IMG/VR virus record: IMGVR_UViG_3300042502_000646
Location: 1-32,675 of that record
DNA length: 32,675 bases
From: a virus
Reading direction: 5' to 3' (one strand)
Translations under genes and position numbers: made by a program
Part shown: positions 5,557 to 13,396 of the stretch, piece by piece
Layout: each line of letters begins with the position of its first letter
Position numbering within the stretch: the stretch's first letter is position 1
The notes under the pieces: generated by a model
The model's database searches: none
What the model was told of the DNA's origin: nothing
What the model saw: the letters and a program-made list of their open reading frames with translations, nothing else

Positions 5557-5707
5557 AAGCATAGTATTAGTAGGTAAGCGAATTCCAACAGCCTACGAAA
5601 TTCAAAAAGAAACTACTTTAAAAGCTAAAGAAGTTTTAGAGAAAACAAAAGAAATGGATCATATAAAAAATAAACCTGTACGTTATGACATTAAGAGAAA
5701 AGTTTAA
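5534..5707 (+). CDS. Hypothetical basic protein, 57 aa
   Basis: MSKLNKRKSIVLVGKRIPTAYEI then a Lys/Glu-rich helix (KAKEVLEKTKEMDHI). Its start overlaps the XRE gene by 23 bases and its end overlaps the next gene by 23 bases. Strongly basic. No domain recognised; may be a nucleic-acid-associated small protein. Confidence 0.6.
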   Translation: MSKLNKRKSIVLVGKRIPTAYEIQKETTLKAKEVLEKTKEMDHIKNKPVRYDIKRKV

Positions 5708-5879
5708 ACCAAAAGTAAGTATTAATACATATGGAGAGGCTGGAAGATATGCAAAAGAATGCGAACAAATAGCAGACGATTACGCTATTGAAATGTTAGA
5801 AAGTTATCACAATAGCTTATTTAATATTCCATTAAAAGAAGGAGAGGCAAAAGAAATATTAAAACATTTAAAGAAATGA
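5685..5879 (+). CDS. Hypothetical early phage protein, 64 aa
   Basis: MTLREKFKPKVSINTYGEAG leads a helix (KECEQIADDYAIEMLESY) and ends KEILKHLKK. I recognise this as a common short flavobacterial phage protein pattern but know no function. It overlaps both neighbours. Confidence 0.7.
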   Translation: MTLREKFKPKVSINTYGEAGRYAKECEQIADDYAIEMLESYHNSLFNIPLKEGEAKEILKHLKK

Positions 5880-6004
5880 AAACACCCGAACTACGCTTTG
5901 AACAAATAAAAAGAATTATGCGTAAACTCGAAAAAAGAGGTCAGAATAACGAAAAAATTAATAGTGAATATAAAAAACTTTTGAAAGATGAATTTAACAG
6001 ATAA
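5876..6004 (+). CDS. Hypothetical basic protein, 42 aa
   Basis: MKTPELRFEQIKRIMRKLEK and a Lys-rich helix to the end. It shares four bases with the previous stop (ATGA) and 17 bases with the next gene. Coding status rests on operon geometry and a clean start. Function unknown. Confidence 0.5.
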   Translation: MKTPELRFEQIKRIMRKLEKRGQNNEKINSEYKKLLKDEFNR

Positions 6005-6566
6005 AATAACAATAACAAACGAAGATAATATGTTATTAATGGCACGTTATCCTGATAACTATTTTGACTTGGCTATTGTAGATCCTCCTTATGGAATAGG
6101 TATAGATGGGCAAAAGAAAAGTATTAATAAAAATCCTAAACATAATAGAAAAGAACACGCTCAAAAAAATTGGGATAACTCAATACCTAATAAAGAATAT
6201 TTTGATGAATTAAAAAGAGTTAGTAAAAATCAAATTATTTGGGGTGCAAACTATTTTACTGAATATTTAAAACCTACAAAAGCTTGGATATTTTGGTATA
6301 AAGGTCAAAGAGATTTAACAATGAGTGATGGAGAAATGGCATGGACTTCTTTTGATACAGTTACAAGGCAATTTGAATTAAATAGAGCTTCTTTAATTTC
6401 TCAAAATACATTTCATCCAACAGAGAAGCCATATAAACTTTACAAATGGATTTTAGACAAATACGCAAAAGAAAACGATAAAAGAGTAATTAACTTCTAC
6501 TATAAAAGAGGCGTGAATTCTGAACGCATAAATACACTATATAAAAAAATATTAAAAAATAGATGA
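5988..6566 (+). CDS. Adenine/N4-cytosine DNA methyltransferase, C-terminally truncated
   Basis: 192 aa. Motif IV DPPYG at 32-36 and HPTEKP at 143-148 are typical of beta-class N6-adenine or N4-cytosine methyltransferases of phage type. In this class the AdoMet-binding motif (an ILDxxxGSGS-like loop) should follow about 15-20 residues after HPTEKP. Here the frame instead reads KENDKRVINFYYKRGVN and ends, and neither other forward frame restores the motif. Without it, cofactor binding is probably lost, so the gene may be decayed or its C-terminus replaced. Overlaps the next gene start by 4 bases. Confidence 0.75.
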   Translation: MNLTDKITITNEDNMLLMARYPDNYFDLAIVDPPYGIGIDGQKKSINKNPKHNRKEHAQKNWDNSIPNKEYFDELKRVSKNQIIWGANYFTEYLKPTKAWIFWYKGQRDLTMSDGEMAWTSFDTVTRQFELNRASLISQNTFHPTEKPYKLYKWILDKYAKENDKRVINFYYKRGVNSERINTLYKKILKNR

Positions 6567-7294
6567 AAAAAGTAATATGGAGTTTATTTGATTCTGAAAC
6601 AGCTATAACTCAACAATTAAATTCAGATGAATATATTGTTTATTCAATAGGTTTACCGAGTTCATCAGCTGTAACTGATAACTTTATTAAAATGGATTTA
6701 AGTAAAAGAAGTTGTTTAACTAAATTAGAAAAATTACCAAAACCTGATATTATTTTTGCAAGTCCACCTTGCGAAACTTGGGTTAATATGAATATTTGTA
6801 TTGTAAGATATTATAAAAGAAATTACAATGAATATAATTTGTACTGGCAAAAAAATTTTAAACCAAATAACTTTGCAAAACACCATAGAGATAATCGTTT
6901 GTTAGGTCAAAAAACAGCTTTTTATACAGCGGAAATAATAAAAAAGTTTAATCCTAATTTATGGTGCATAGAAAACGGAGCTACAAGTTTAATATTTAAG
7001 TATATTAATAAAATTAATAAATTAAATGGTTATAAGAACCTTTTATATTATGATAATTATGATTCAAATTTTTCTTTAAAACCTACTTATATTTTTAGCA
7101 ATAAGAAGTTATTATTGAAAAATAATAGAAATAAAATAAAAAATAATAAAAATAAAATAGCATATAGTTCAATAGATAAAAACAAAAAAAAAATTTATAA
7201 AAAAGACTATTGCGAGCGTTCAAAAGTTCCTATTGAATTGTATAAACACATATTAAATATTTATGAAGGTAAAGAACAATTAAATTTATTTTAA
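6563..7294 (+). CDS. Phage C5-cytosine methyltransferase-like protein
   Basis: 243 aa. PDIIFASPPC (61-70) carries the motif IV catalytic Cys, WCIENG (134-139) corresponds to motif VI, and RSKVPIELYKHIL near the C-terminus resembles motif X of phage-type enzymes. Residues ~185-212 are an Asn/Lys low-complexity run (KNNRNKIKNNKNK) that is unusually A-rich even for this window. It ends the early operon, and no further ORF follows before the promoter at 7333. Likely DNA methylation; the target is unknown. Confidence 0.75.
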   Translation: MKKVIWSLFDSETAITQQLNSDEYIVYSIGLPSSSAVTDNFIKMDLSKRSCLTKLEKLPKPDIIFASPPCETWVNMNICIVRYYKRNYNEYNLYWQKNFKPNNFAKHHRDNRLLGQKTAFYTAEIIKKFNPNLWCIENGATSLIFKYINKINKLNGYKNLLYYDNYDSNFSLKPTYIFSNKKLLLKNNRNKIKNNKNKIAYSSIDKNKKKIYKKDYCERSKVPIELYKHILNIYEGKEQLNLF

Positions 7295-7332
7295 AATATT
7301 ACATAAAAAAGTATAAAATAACAAAATAATGT

Positions 7333-7340
7333 TATATTTG
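7333..7340 (+). promoter_or_regulatory. Promoter (-7 box) of the 7363 gene
   Basis: TATATTTG, exact TAnnTTTG, 22 bp before the ATG at 7363. It lies in a 68-bp gap after the methyltransferase operon. Confidence 0.6.
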
Positions 7341-7362
7341 CATAACTTTAAAAATCAAAATT

Positions 7363-7812
7363 ATGGGAGCAAACTCAAACTTATTCCTGATGTTACAGGA
7401 GCAATCGGTAGAAACTAATAATTTTCTACCTTCAAAAAAAGAAATTCAACTTTCTGCAAAATCATTTGTTAGTAATCTTTTAGATGCTGGACAAACCGAT
7501 AAAATGGAACTTTACGCACAAGCTGTAAGAATTAACGAAGCGTTACAAATCGTAACAGATGAGTTAAAAAATTCAATTCCGCAAGAAAACTTTGAAGCGT
7601 TTGGAATTAAAGGAACTTACCGAAGTGGTGGAGAGTCTTTAAATTACAAAGAAGATTACGTTTATGCTGAATTAGAATCTAAATTAAAAGAACGTGCTGA
7701 ACTTATTAAAGTAGCTACAAAGTCAAAAGACACTATTTACGATAGTGAAGGTGTTGAAGTAACGAAAGTAAGTAGCACACAAAGAAAGTCAAGTTTGGCT
7801 ATTAGTTTTTAG
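7363..7812 (+). CDS. Hypothetical early protein, 149 aa
   Basis: Starts MGANSNLFLMLQEQ and is mostly helical, with ELKNSIPQENFEAFGI in the middle and KLKERAELIKVATKS towards the end. It sits alone under its own promoter just before an SSB-like gene. In other flavobacterial phages this slot often holds recombination or replication accessory proteins, but I see no motif that shows this one is such a protein. Soluble, no membrane segment. Confidence 0.75.
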   Translation: MGANSNLFLMLQEQSVETNNFLPSKKEIQLSAKSFVSNLLDAGQTDKMELYAQAVRINEALQIVTDELKNSIPQENFEAFGIKGTYRSGGESLNYKEDYVYAELESKLKERAELIKVATKSKDTIYDSEGVEVTKVSSTQRKSSLAISF

Positions 7813-7845
7813 TAAAATAAATTTTACTATTACTTTTTAATTTTG

Positions 7846-7853
7846 TATATTTG
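7846..7853 (+). promoter_or_regulatory. Promoter (-7 box) of the SSB-like gene
   Basis: TATATTTG with a TAATTTTG stretch just before it. The leader to the ATG at 7919 is about 65 nt and contains a small hairpin, GATGC (7870-7874) with GCATC (7884-7888). Confidence 0.6.
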
Positions 7854-7918
7854 ATAAATAATATTAACCGATGCAAGGTTTGAGCATCTTAATTTCAGAC
7901 CATAAATAAATAAATATT

Positions 7919-8596
7919 ATGAGTACTTCAAACAGACGTGGTGCATTTTCTCAACCACAAAGCAACCCCGCAACTAAATTCTTTGATTGGAAATCAAATG
8001 ACAAATGTTTTTCCTACTACGACAAAGAAAAGCAAGAAAATGTTTTAGTTCCGCTACCTTTTAAATTTTTAGTATTAGACGAACTTCACGCAATTAAAGG
8101 GTGGAACGATGCAACTTCAAGCGGTATTTTTTCAAACGAAGTAAAATTCATTTCTAAAGAGCCAATGACTGTTAAACCTTTTAAAGGTAATGAAATTGCA
8201 AAAGGACTTTATAAAGATATTAAAGAGAAAGTTCAAGCCGCTGGAGGGCATTATGTAAAATCTATTTACATTATGTTAGAAGATGGTTCACTTGCAAACA
8301 TTCAGTTAAAGGGTGCATCAGTTCAAAAGTGGGGCGAATTTACAGCCAAAACAAGACAACGTTTGCCTGATGAGTGGGTAATTGTTGAAAATGTAGTTGA
8401 TGGCAAAAAGGGTGCAGTTAAATTCTATACACCTGATTTTAAATTTGAGCGCTCACTTTCTGAAAGCGAAGCAGAGCAAGCTGATGAATGTTTTAATACG
8501 TTAGAAGCATACCTTAAAACGTATTTAGCAAAAGCAGAACCAGTTATTGAGGATATTGAAGTAGATGCTGAAATAATAGACAATTTAGAATTTTAA
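7919..8596 (+). CDS. Single-stranded DNA-binding-like phage protein
   Basis: 225 aa. The N-terminus (RRGAFSQPQSNPATKFFDWK) is polar, the middle is a likely beta-rich OB-type core (KFLVLDELHAIKGW, YVKSIYIMLEDGSLA, KKGAVKFYTPDFKF), and the C-terminus is acidic and ends DIEVDAEIIDNLEF. An acidic tail with a terminal aromatic residue is a hallmark of SSB proteins that recruit replication partners. It has its own promoter, precedes the replication genes and ends at a terminator, as expected of an abundant SSB. This is inferred from architecture, not from a canonical motif. Confidence 0.65.
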   Translation: MSTSNRRGAFSQPQSNPATKFFDWKSNDKCFSYYDKEKQENVLVPLPFKFLVLDELHAIKGWNDATSSGIFSNEVKFISKEPMTVKPFKGNEIAKGLYKDIKEKVQAAGGHYVKSIYIMLEDGSLANIQLKGASVQKWGEFTAKTRQRLPDEWVIVENVVDGKKGAVKFYTPDFKFERSLSESEAEQADECFNTLEAYLKTYLAKAEPVIEDIEVDAEIIDNLEF

Positions 8597-8617
8597 AAAA
8601 AAGGCTCGGCAAAGCTT

Positions 8618-8645
8618 AAACCACTCTTAACGGAGTGGTTTTGTT
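8618..8645 (+). terminator. Intrinsic terminator after the SSB-like gene
   Basis: AAACCACTC (8618-8626) pairs with GAGTGGTTT (8633-8641) around a TTAACG loop, followed by a TGTTTTT run. Confidence 0.75.
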
Positions 8646-8650
8646 TTTAC

Positions 8651-8757
8651 AAACGCAACGAAAAAACATGCTTTTTACTATACCCTTATATGTAGAAAAT
8701 ATATTTTTTAGGGGGGGGGTATTAAATTCAGTTTTTTTTTAAATTATCGTTGCGTTT
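8651..8757. other. G9 tract inside an 11-bp inverted repeat; intergenic, possible control or origin region
   Basis: AAACGCAACGA (8651-8661) and TCGTTGCGTTT (8747-8757) are a perfect inverted pair. Between them lies a second pair, ATACCC (8680-8685) and GGGTAT (8717-8722), the latter ending a run of nine Gs (8711-8719) in otherwise A/T-rich DNA. No gene is visible in 8597-8930. Its position before the replication genes suggests an origin or a regulatory locus; neither is shown. Confidence 0.5.
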
Positions 8758-8850
8758 TATTAATTTTATTTTTTAAATTATTGATAATTAGTGTATTGTA
8801 TATAAACGAAATTAAACGTTTACAAATGGATATTTTTAATTTATTTTAAT

Positions 8851-8858
8851 TACTTTTG
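8851..8858 (+). promoter_or_regulatory. Promoter (-7 box) of the replication operon
   Basis: TACTTTTG, exact TAnnTTTG, upstream of a structured leader and the 8961-12842 replication genes. Confidence 0.55.
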
Positions 8859-8867
8859 TATTATTGG

Positions 8868-8937
8868 AGTGGTAGCCAATTAGTAAACTTATTATAGAAC
8901 CCTGTTACCACGCAACTACCACTGCTGGTAATGGGGT
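8868..8937 (+). promoter_or_regulatory. Structured 5' leader with competing hairpins
   Basis: AGTGGTAG (8868-8875) pairs perfectly with CTACCACT (8916-8923), and ACCCTGTTACCA (8899-8910) pairs with TGGTAATGGGGT (8926-8937) with two mismatches. GTGGTA (8870-8875) could also pair with TACCAC near 8906-8911, so the folds are mutually exclusive. If translation starts at 8961 rather than 8931, the whole structure is untranslated. Confidence 0.45.
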
Positions 8938-8960
8938 TTAAATTTTTAAAACAAATTGAA

Positions 8961-9206
8961 ATGAAAATTTTACGTACAGATGGCGGAGGTGAAAACTACG
9001 CAAATGAAAGATTAAGAACTTTAAGAAAAATGCTTTTACATTTTGAAATTAAAAACATTTATTTATTACATGACCATAAGGGAATGTTAACTGTTATTTG
9101 GGATTCAGAACCTACTTTACAAGAAAAAGAAAAAGTATCAGATGCTTGGGAGTTTTTTCATGAATATGAAATTGAACATAAAATAGTAATTTTTAAAAAT
9201 TTATAA
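8961..9206 (+). CDS. Hypothetical protein preceding the primase-helicase
   Basis: 81 aa from the ATG at 8961 (MKILRTDGGGENYANERLRT). An in-frame ATG at 8931 adds ten residues but would place the start within a strong hairpin. The body is mixed alpha/beta (NIYLLHDHKGMLTVIW) with a KEKVSDAWEFFHEYEIEHK helix. It is separated from the helicase by two bases, so it belongs to the replication operon. No domain recognised. Confidence 0.65.
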   Translation: MKILRTDGGGENYANERLRTLRKMLLHFEIKNIYLLHDHKGMLTVIWDSEPTLQEKEKVSDAWEFFHEYEIEHKIVIFKNL

Positions 9207-9208
9207 TT

Positions 9209-11551
9209 ATGATAGTTACTATTTTTAAAGATTTATTTGAATCAAAAGACGTTCCTTTTCATGAACCATTAGAAAAAGTTATAAATAGAATTAAAACCGG
9301 TAATTCAATTGAATTAATTAATAAGATAAGACTTTGTAATTCAAAAAAAGAAACAGACCCACTTAAAAAGAAATTACCTTGTATTTTATTTAATGGTACT
9401 TTCTCTGAAAGAAACTCAAACTCTCTTGTTAATCACTCAGGTTTAATGATTGTTGATTTTGATGAATACCCAAATGATGATATAATGTTTGAACATTTAG
9501 AATCATTAAAACAAAACAAACACTTTATACTTTTGTTTATAAGTCCTTCAGGAAAAGGTATAAAAGGAGTAGTTAAGGTTTCAGACGAATTAGACAAAAC
9601 AACTCATCCTAAAATATTTACTCAATTTCAAGATGATTTTAATTTTGATTATTGGGATAAATCAAACTCAAATATTGATAGGGTGTGTTATGAATCTTAC
9701 GATCCTAATATCTATATTAATTTTGATGCAGAAGTTTACAACCCTGAAATAAAAGACAAAGGTTATGATGTAAGAGAAAGAACTCCACTATTACCAATTA
9801 ATGATGAGGAAAAAATTATTGAAAAGATAATGAAATGGGATTGGAAAAAAGATTTTAGAGAAGGAGAACGTAATTCTTTTATCTTTGATTTAGCTGGTGC
9901 GTTTTGTGAATATGGAGTTAGTCAATCAACAGCTGAAGCATATATTTTAAATAATGTTGTTATAGGAGATTTTTCAGACAGAGAAGCCACAACAACAATT
10001 AAAAGTGCATACAAGAAAAGAAACTTTGATAGTAAGTTTTTTGAAGATTACCAAAAGATTGATAAGATTAAAATAGACTTAAAAAAAGGTAAAAAAGAAG
10101 TAATAAAAAAATATGGTATATCGGAGGATACTTATGATGAATTAAAGGAAGCACAAGAACACGAAGACTTTTGGTTTTTAAACGATAAAAACAAAATATC
10201 AATAGACTTATTAAAGTATAAACTATTTTTAGAGCGTAATGGTTTTAAAAAGTTTTTCCCTGAAGATTGTCAAAAACCTACTTGGGTTAAAATTATTTCA
10301 AATAGAGTAACTGAAACTTCAGTAGAAAAGATAAAAGATTTTGTTTTAAATTATTTGTTAGTTAGGGGTGAAATAGATGTATGGAAGTATTGTGCTAACT
10401 ATCCGAATTTATTTTCTGACAAACTTCTTTTAATGTTAGATAGTGTTTCTTTAATGATGTTAAAAGACACTAAGTTTAAATCTTATTTTGCTTTTCAAAA
10501 TGGAATTTTAGAAGTTGACAAAAATCAATATAAATTAATAGATTATATTGATGTTAATGGGTATGTTTGGGAATCTCAAATAATTCAAAGAGAATGGTTT
10601 TCTTTAGAAGATTTTAATAATGAATATAAAACTTTTATTAGTAATATATCTAATAACGAACCATTAGCAATAGAGTGTTCAATTGGGTATTTATTGTCAA
10701 CTTATAAAAATAAGATGAATAATAAGGCTATAATTTTAAATGATGAGGTTATAAGTCAAAACCCTGAGGGGGGGACAGGAAAAGGATTATTTGTTCAAGG
10801 GTTAAGACAAATGCGTAAAGTTTCAATTTTAGATGGTAAAACATTTGATGACAAAAAATCTTTTCCGTATCAAACAGTTAGTCAAGAAACACAAGTATTA
10901 GTTTTTGATGACGTTCTTAAAAATTTCAACTTTGAAAATAAATTCTCTTTAGTAACAGAGGGAATGACTTTAGAGAGAAAGAATAAAGATGCTATTAAAT
11001 TAAAGGTTGAAGATAGTCCAAAGATGGTTATTAGTACAAATTACGCTATTAAGGGAGAGGGAAATTCACATGATAGAAGAAGACATGAATTAGAAATTGC
11101 TCAATACTATGGTAAAAACTTAACACCTTATGATGAATTTGGGAAACAATTATTTGATGATTGGGAATTAGCTGATTATCAAAAATTTGATAATTATATG
11201 ATTTATTGTTTACAAGCATATTTTAAAAATGGACTTATAAAACAAAATTCTAAAAACTTAAAACTTAGAAAATTAATTGCAGAAACTGCAATGGATTTTT
11301 TTGAGTGGATTGAAGATTCTGAAAACTTTCCTTTAAATAAAAGAAATTCTAAAACAGAATTTTATACAAAATTTATTGAAGAGTATCAGGATTTTAAAAA
11401 ATTTTTAAAAGTAAAAACCTTTACTATTTGGGTTGAGAAATATGCAAAGTTTAAAGGTTTTGAGTACAAAGAAAATAATACTAATGGCGTTCGTTGGTTT
11501 GCTATTGAAACAGATTTAATAGAAGAAGATGATAACGATATAATGTTTTAA
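9209..11551 (+). CDS. BT4734-type primase / SF3-like helicase
   Basis: 780 aa. Residues ~50-155 match the VirE/BT4734 N-terminal pattern of Bacteroidota (KKLPCILFNGTF, GLMIVDFDEY, LLFISPSGKGIKGVV), likely a primase-type catalytic fold. The C-terminal half carries a DUF5906/D5-like helicase: Walker A EGGTGKG near residue 520, an acidic Walker B LVFDDVLKNF near 570, and an SF3-style SPKMVISTNYAIKGEG segment around 610, probably sensor I. It would unwind and prime phage DNA. It heads a chain with the SNF2-type helicase and VRR-NUC nuclease. Full length for this fusion; no frameshift. Confidence 0.85.
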   Translation: MIVTIFKDLFESKDVPFHEPLEKVINRIKTGNSIELINKIRLCNSKKETDPLKKKLPCILFNGTFSERNSNSLVNHSGLMIVDFDEYPNDDIMFEHLESLKQNKHFILLFISPSGKGIKGVVKVSDELDKTTHPKIFTQFQDDFNFDYWDKSNSNIDRVCYESYDPNIYINFDAEVYNPEIKDKGYDVRERTPLLPINDEEKIIEKIMKWDWKKDFREGERNSFIFDLAGAFCEYGVSQSTAEAYILNNVVIGDFSDREATTTIKSAYKKRNFDSKFFEDYQKIDKIKIDLKKGKKEVIKKYGISEDTYDELKEAQEHEDFWFLNDKNKISIDLLKYKLFLERNGFKKFFPEDCQKPTWVKIISNRVTETSVEKIKDFVLNYLLVRGEIDVWKYCANYPNLFSDKLLLMLDSVSLMMLKDTKFKSYFAFQNGILEVDKNQYKLIDYIDVNGYVWESQIIQREWFSLEDFNNEYKTFISNISNNEPLAIECSIGYLLSTYKNKMNNKAIILNDEVISQNPEGGTGKGLFVQGLRQMRKVSILDGKTFDDKKSFPYQTVSQETQVLVFDDVLKNFNFENKFSLVTEGMTLERKNKDAIKLKVEDSPKMVISTNYAIKGEGNSHDRRRHELEIAQYYGKNLTPYDEFGKQLFDDWELADYQKFDNYMIYCLQAYFKNGLIKQNSKNLKLRKLIAETAMDFFEWIEDSENFPLNKRNSKTEFYTKFIEEYQDFKKFLKVKTFTIWVEKYAKFKGFEYKENNTNGVRWFAIETDLIEEDDNDIMF

Positions 11552-11552
11552 T

Positions 11553-12842
11553 ATGGAATTGAGAGAATATCAAACAAAACTTTCAAATGAAGCTACTGAA
11601 ATACTTAAACGTAAAAAGTTAGTAGCTTTGTTTATGGAAGTTAGAACGGGCAAGACTTTAACCGCTTTACAAGTTTGTAAAAATGTTAATGCAAATAGAG
11701 TTTTATTTATTACTAAAAAGAAAGCGTTTTCATCTATTGAAAAAGACTACGAAAATTTTAAGTTTAAATATGATATAACAATTGTAAATCGTGAATCATT
11801 GCACGTAATAGAAACAAATAATTTTGATGTAGTTATAATAGATGAGGTTCATGGTTATACTTCATACCCAAAACCTTCGAAATATTACAAAGATATTAAA
11901 CAACGTTTTGGGAATTTACCTATGATAATGCTTTCAGGAACTCCAACTCCTGAAAGCTACTCTCAATTTTATCATTTGTTTACGCTTTCAAATCATCATC
12001 CGTTTAATGATTTTAAGAACTTTTACAAGTGGGCGAATGAATATGTAAACATAACTCAAAAGCGTTTAGGTTATGCAACGGTTAACGATTATTCAGATGC
12101 TAATAAAAAAGATTTTTGGCACTTATGTAGATATTACATTTTTACTTATACGCAATCAGAAGCGGGGTTTACGTCTAACGTTAATGAAATGGTTTTAGAA
12201 GTTGAAATGCAACCTATAATTTATAAAATAATAGATAAGTTAAAAAAGGATTTAGTTGTAACTTCTTCAATAAGTGGTAAAACAATTGTAGCAGATACCG
12301 CAGTAAAGTTGCAGCAAAAAATACATCAACTTTGTAGTGGATCAATAAAATATGATGATGGCACAACTCAAATAATAGACAATTCAAAGGCGTTATTTAT
12401 TAAAGAAAAATTTAAAGATAATAAGATAGCTATTTTTTATAACTTTGTTGCTGAATTACAAATGTTAAAAGAAACGTTTGGCAATAAATTGACAACGGAT
12501 TTAGATGAATTTAATACAACTGATAAATGGATAGCACTTCAAATAGTTTCAGGGCGTGAGGGTATTAGTTTGGCGAAAGCCGATGCGCTTGTAATGTTTA
12601 ATATTCAATTCAGTGCAGTTAGTTACTTTCAAAGTAAGGATAGACTAACCACAAAAGATAGGCTTGTAAACAATGTATTTTGGATATTCTCAAAAGATGG
12701 AATAGAACAAAATATTTATAATGCAGTTTCAAAAAAATTAGATTATACCAACTCAATTTTTAAAAAACAATACAATGTTAGAATCAAAGATACAAACGAA
12801 AATCAAAAAGAAGTTAGAAGCAGAAGGATGGCTCGTTATTAA
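11553..12842 (+). CDS. SNF2/DEAD-like helicase
   Basis: 429 aa. LREYQTKLSNEA is the Q-like opening, EVRTGKT (29-35) the Walker A, IIDEVHGY near 95-102 the DEVH box, and MLSGTPTPES the SGTP motif III. IFYNFVAELQML and VSGREGISLAKADALV are the helicase C-domain motifs IV/V, and FQSKDRLTTKDRL corresponds to motif VI. ATP-driven DNA translocase or helicase of the phage SNF2 kind, probably used in replication or recombination. Starts two bases after the primase gene and overlaps the VRR-NUC gene by 68 bases. Confidence 0.88.
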   Translation: MELREYQTKLSNEATEILKRKKLVALFMEVRTGKTLTALQVCKNVNANRVLFITKKKAFSSIEKDYENFKFKYDITIVNRESLHVIETNNFDVVIIDEVHGYTSYPKPSKYYKDIKQRFGNLPMIMLSGTPTPESYSQFYHLFTLSNHHPFNDFKNFYKWANEYVNITQKRLGYATVNDYSDANKKDFWHLCRYYIFTYTQSEAGFTSNVNEMVLEVEMQPIIYKIIDKLKKDLVVTSSISGKTIVADTAVKLQQKIHQLCSGSIKYDDGTTQIIDNSKALFIKEKFKDNKIAIFYNFVAELQMLKETFGNKLTTDLDEFNTTDKWIALQIVSGREGISLAKADALVMFNIQFSAVSYFQSKDRLTTKDRLVNNVFWIFSKDGIEQNIYNAVSKKLDYTNSIFKKQYNVRIKDTNENQKEVRSRRMARY

Positions 12843-13035
12843 ATTAATACGAACTTCTGTAAATGGAATACCTGACATATTAGCTTTAAAAAATGGTAAG
12901 GCTATTTTTATAGAAGTAAAACAACCTACTGGTAAAATATCGGAAGTGCAAAAATTAAGAATTAAAAAACTTCAAGAACAAGGCTTTGAAGTTAAAATAT
13001 GGCAAGACTATGAATGTGATTTTAAAACTCCCTAA
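12775..13035 (+). CDS. VRR-NUC family nuclease
   Basis: 86 aa, the typical compact VRR-NUC length. LESKIQTKIKKKLEAEGWLV, GIPDILALKNGKAIFIEVK and KLQEQGFEVKIW match the conserved order, with likely metal-binding/catalytic residues in the GxPD...E-x-K core (PD near 33-34, EVK near 48-50). A Holliday-junction-resolvase-like PD-(D/E)xK nuclease, usually found beside the SNF2 helicase in phages, as here. Translated from a different frame within the end of the helicase gene. Confidence 0.85.
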   Translation: MLESKIQTKIKKKLEAEGWLVIKLIRTSVNGIPDILALKNGKAIFIEVKQPTGKISEVQKLRIKKLQEQGFEVKIWQDYECDFKTP

Positions 13036-13270
13036 AGGAAAAGAAATTTATACCGATTTACGTTTGCAAGTTGGTGATACCGGTAGACCATTCCGATTAA
13101 TCGGAGTAGTAAAAGAAACTCGCAAGCCTTCAAAGTGGATTAATAAGTCAGAGCATTGGCATTGGGTTTTAGAATATCGTTACACAGATAAAACACATTT
13201 GCAAGAGGGTTTCAATATTGAAATTGATTATAACAATGAATTTTTTTTATTCGAAAAAGTGATAGTTTAA
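13010..13270 (+). CDS. Hypothetical phage protein, 86 aa
   Basis: MNVILKLPKGKEIYTDLRLQ starts at an ATG overlapping the nuclease end by 26 bases; the longer frame begins with TTG and is less likely. The body is beta-rich with aromatic patches (KSEHWHWVLEYRYTDKTHL). No domain recognised. It closes the replication operon before the promoter at 13281. Confidence 0.7.
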   Translation: MNVILKLPKGKEIYTDLRLQVGDTGRPFRLIGVVKETRKPSKWINKSEHWHWVLEYRYTDKTHLQEGFNIEIDYNNEFFLFEKVIV

Positions 13271-13280
13271 AATAAATTAC

Positions 13281-13288
13281 TATATTTA
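13281..13288 (+). promoter_or_regulatory. Near-consensus host promoter (-7 box) before the sigma operon
   Basis: TATATTTA differs from TAnnTTTG only at the last base. It is followed by a ~105-nt leader with a small hairpin, TCAGG with CCTGA (around 13337-13356). It could give basal, host-driven expression of the sigma gene before the phage motif at 13382 acts. Confidence 0.4.
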
Positions 13289-13381
13289 CAAAAATAGCAA
13301 CGTTCTTACAATGGCTTATATTTAAGATTATTAATTCAGGTTTGGCTATTCCTGATTTATTTTAAAAAAAAATACAATAAA

Positions 13382-13396
13382 TTACGTTATACTAAT
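13382..13396 (+). promoter_or_regulatory. Candidate phage-specific promoter motif 1
   Basis: TTACGTTATACTAAT lies directly before the ATG at 13397. The TTWCGTTA core is exactly 15 nt before ATG, as at 16448, 23703 and 26346, with an A9 run upstream. It precedes the gene next to the phage sigma factor, so autoregulation is possible. Confidence 0.6.

Noticed and set aside
12986-13012. TTG start for the 13010-13270 gene
   Set aside because: It would need a rare codon and overlap more of the nuclease gene; the ATG at 13010 fits better.
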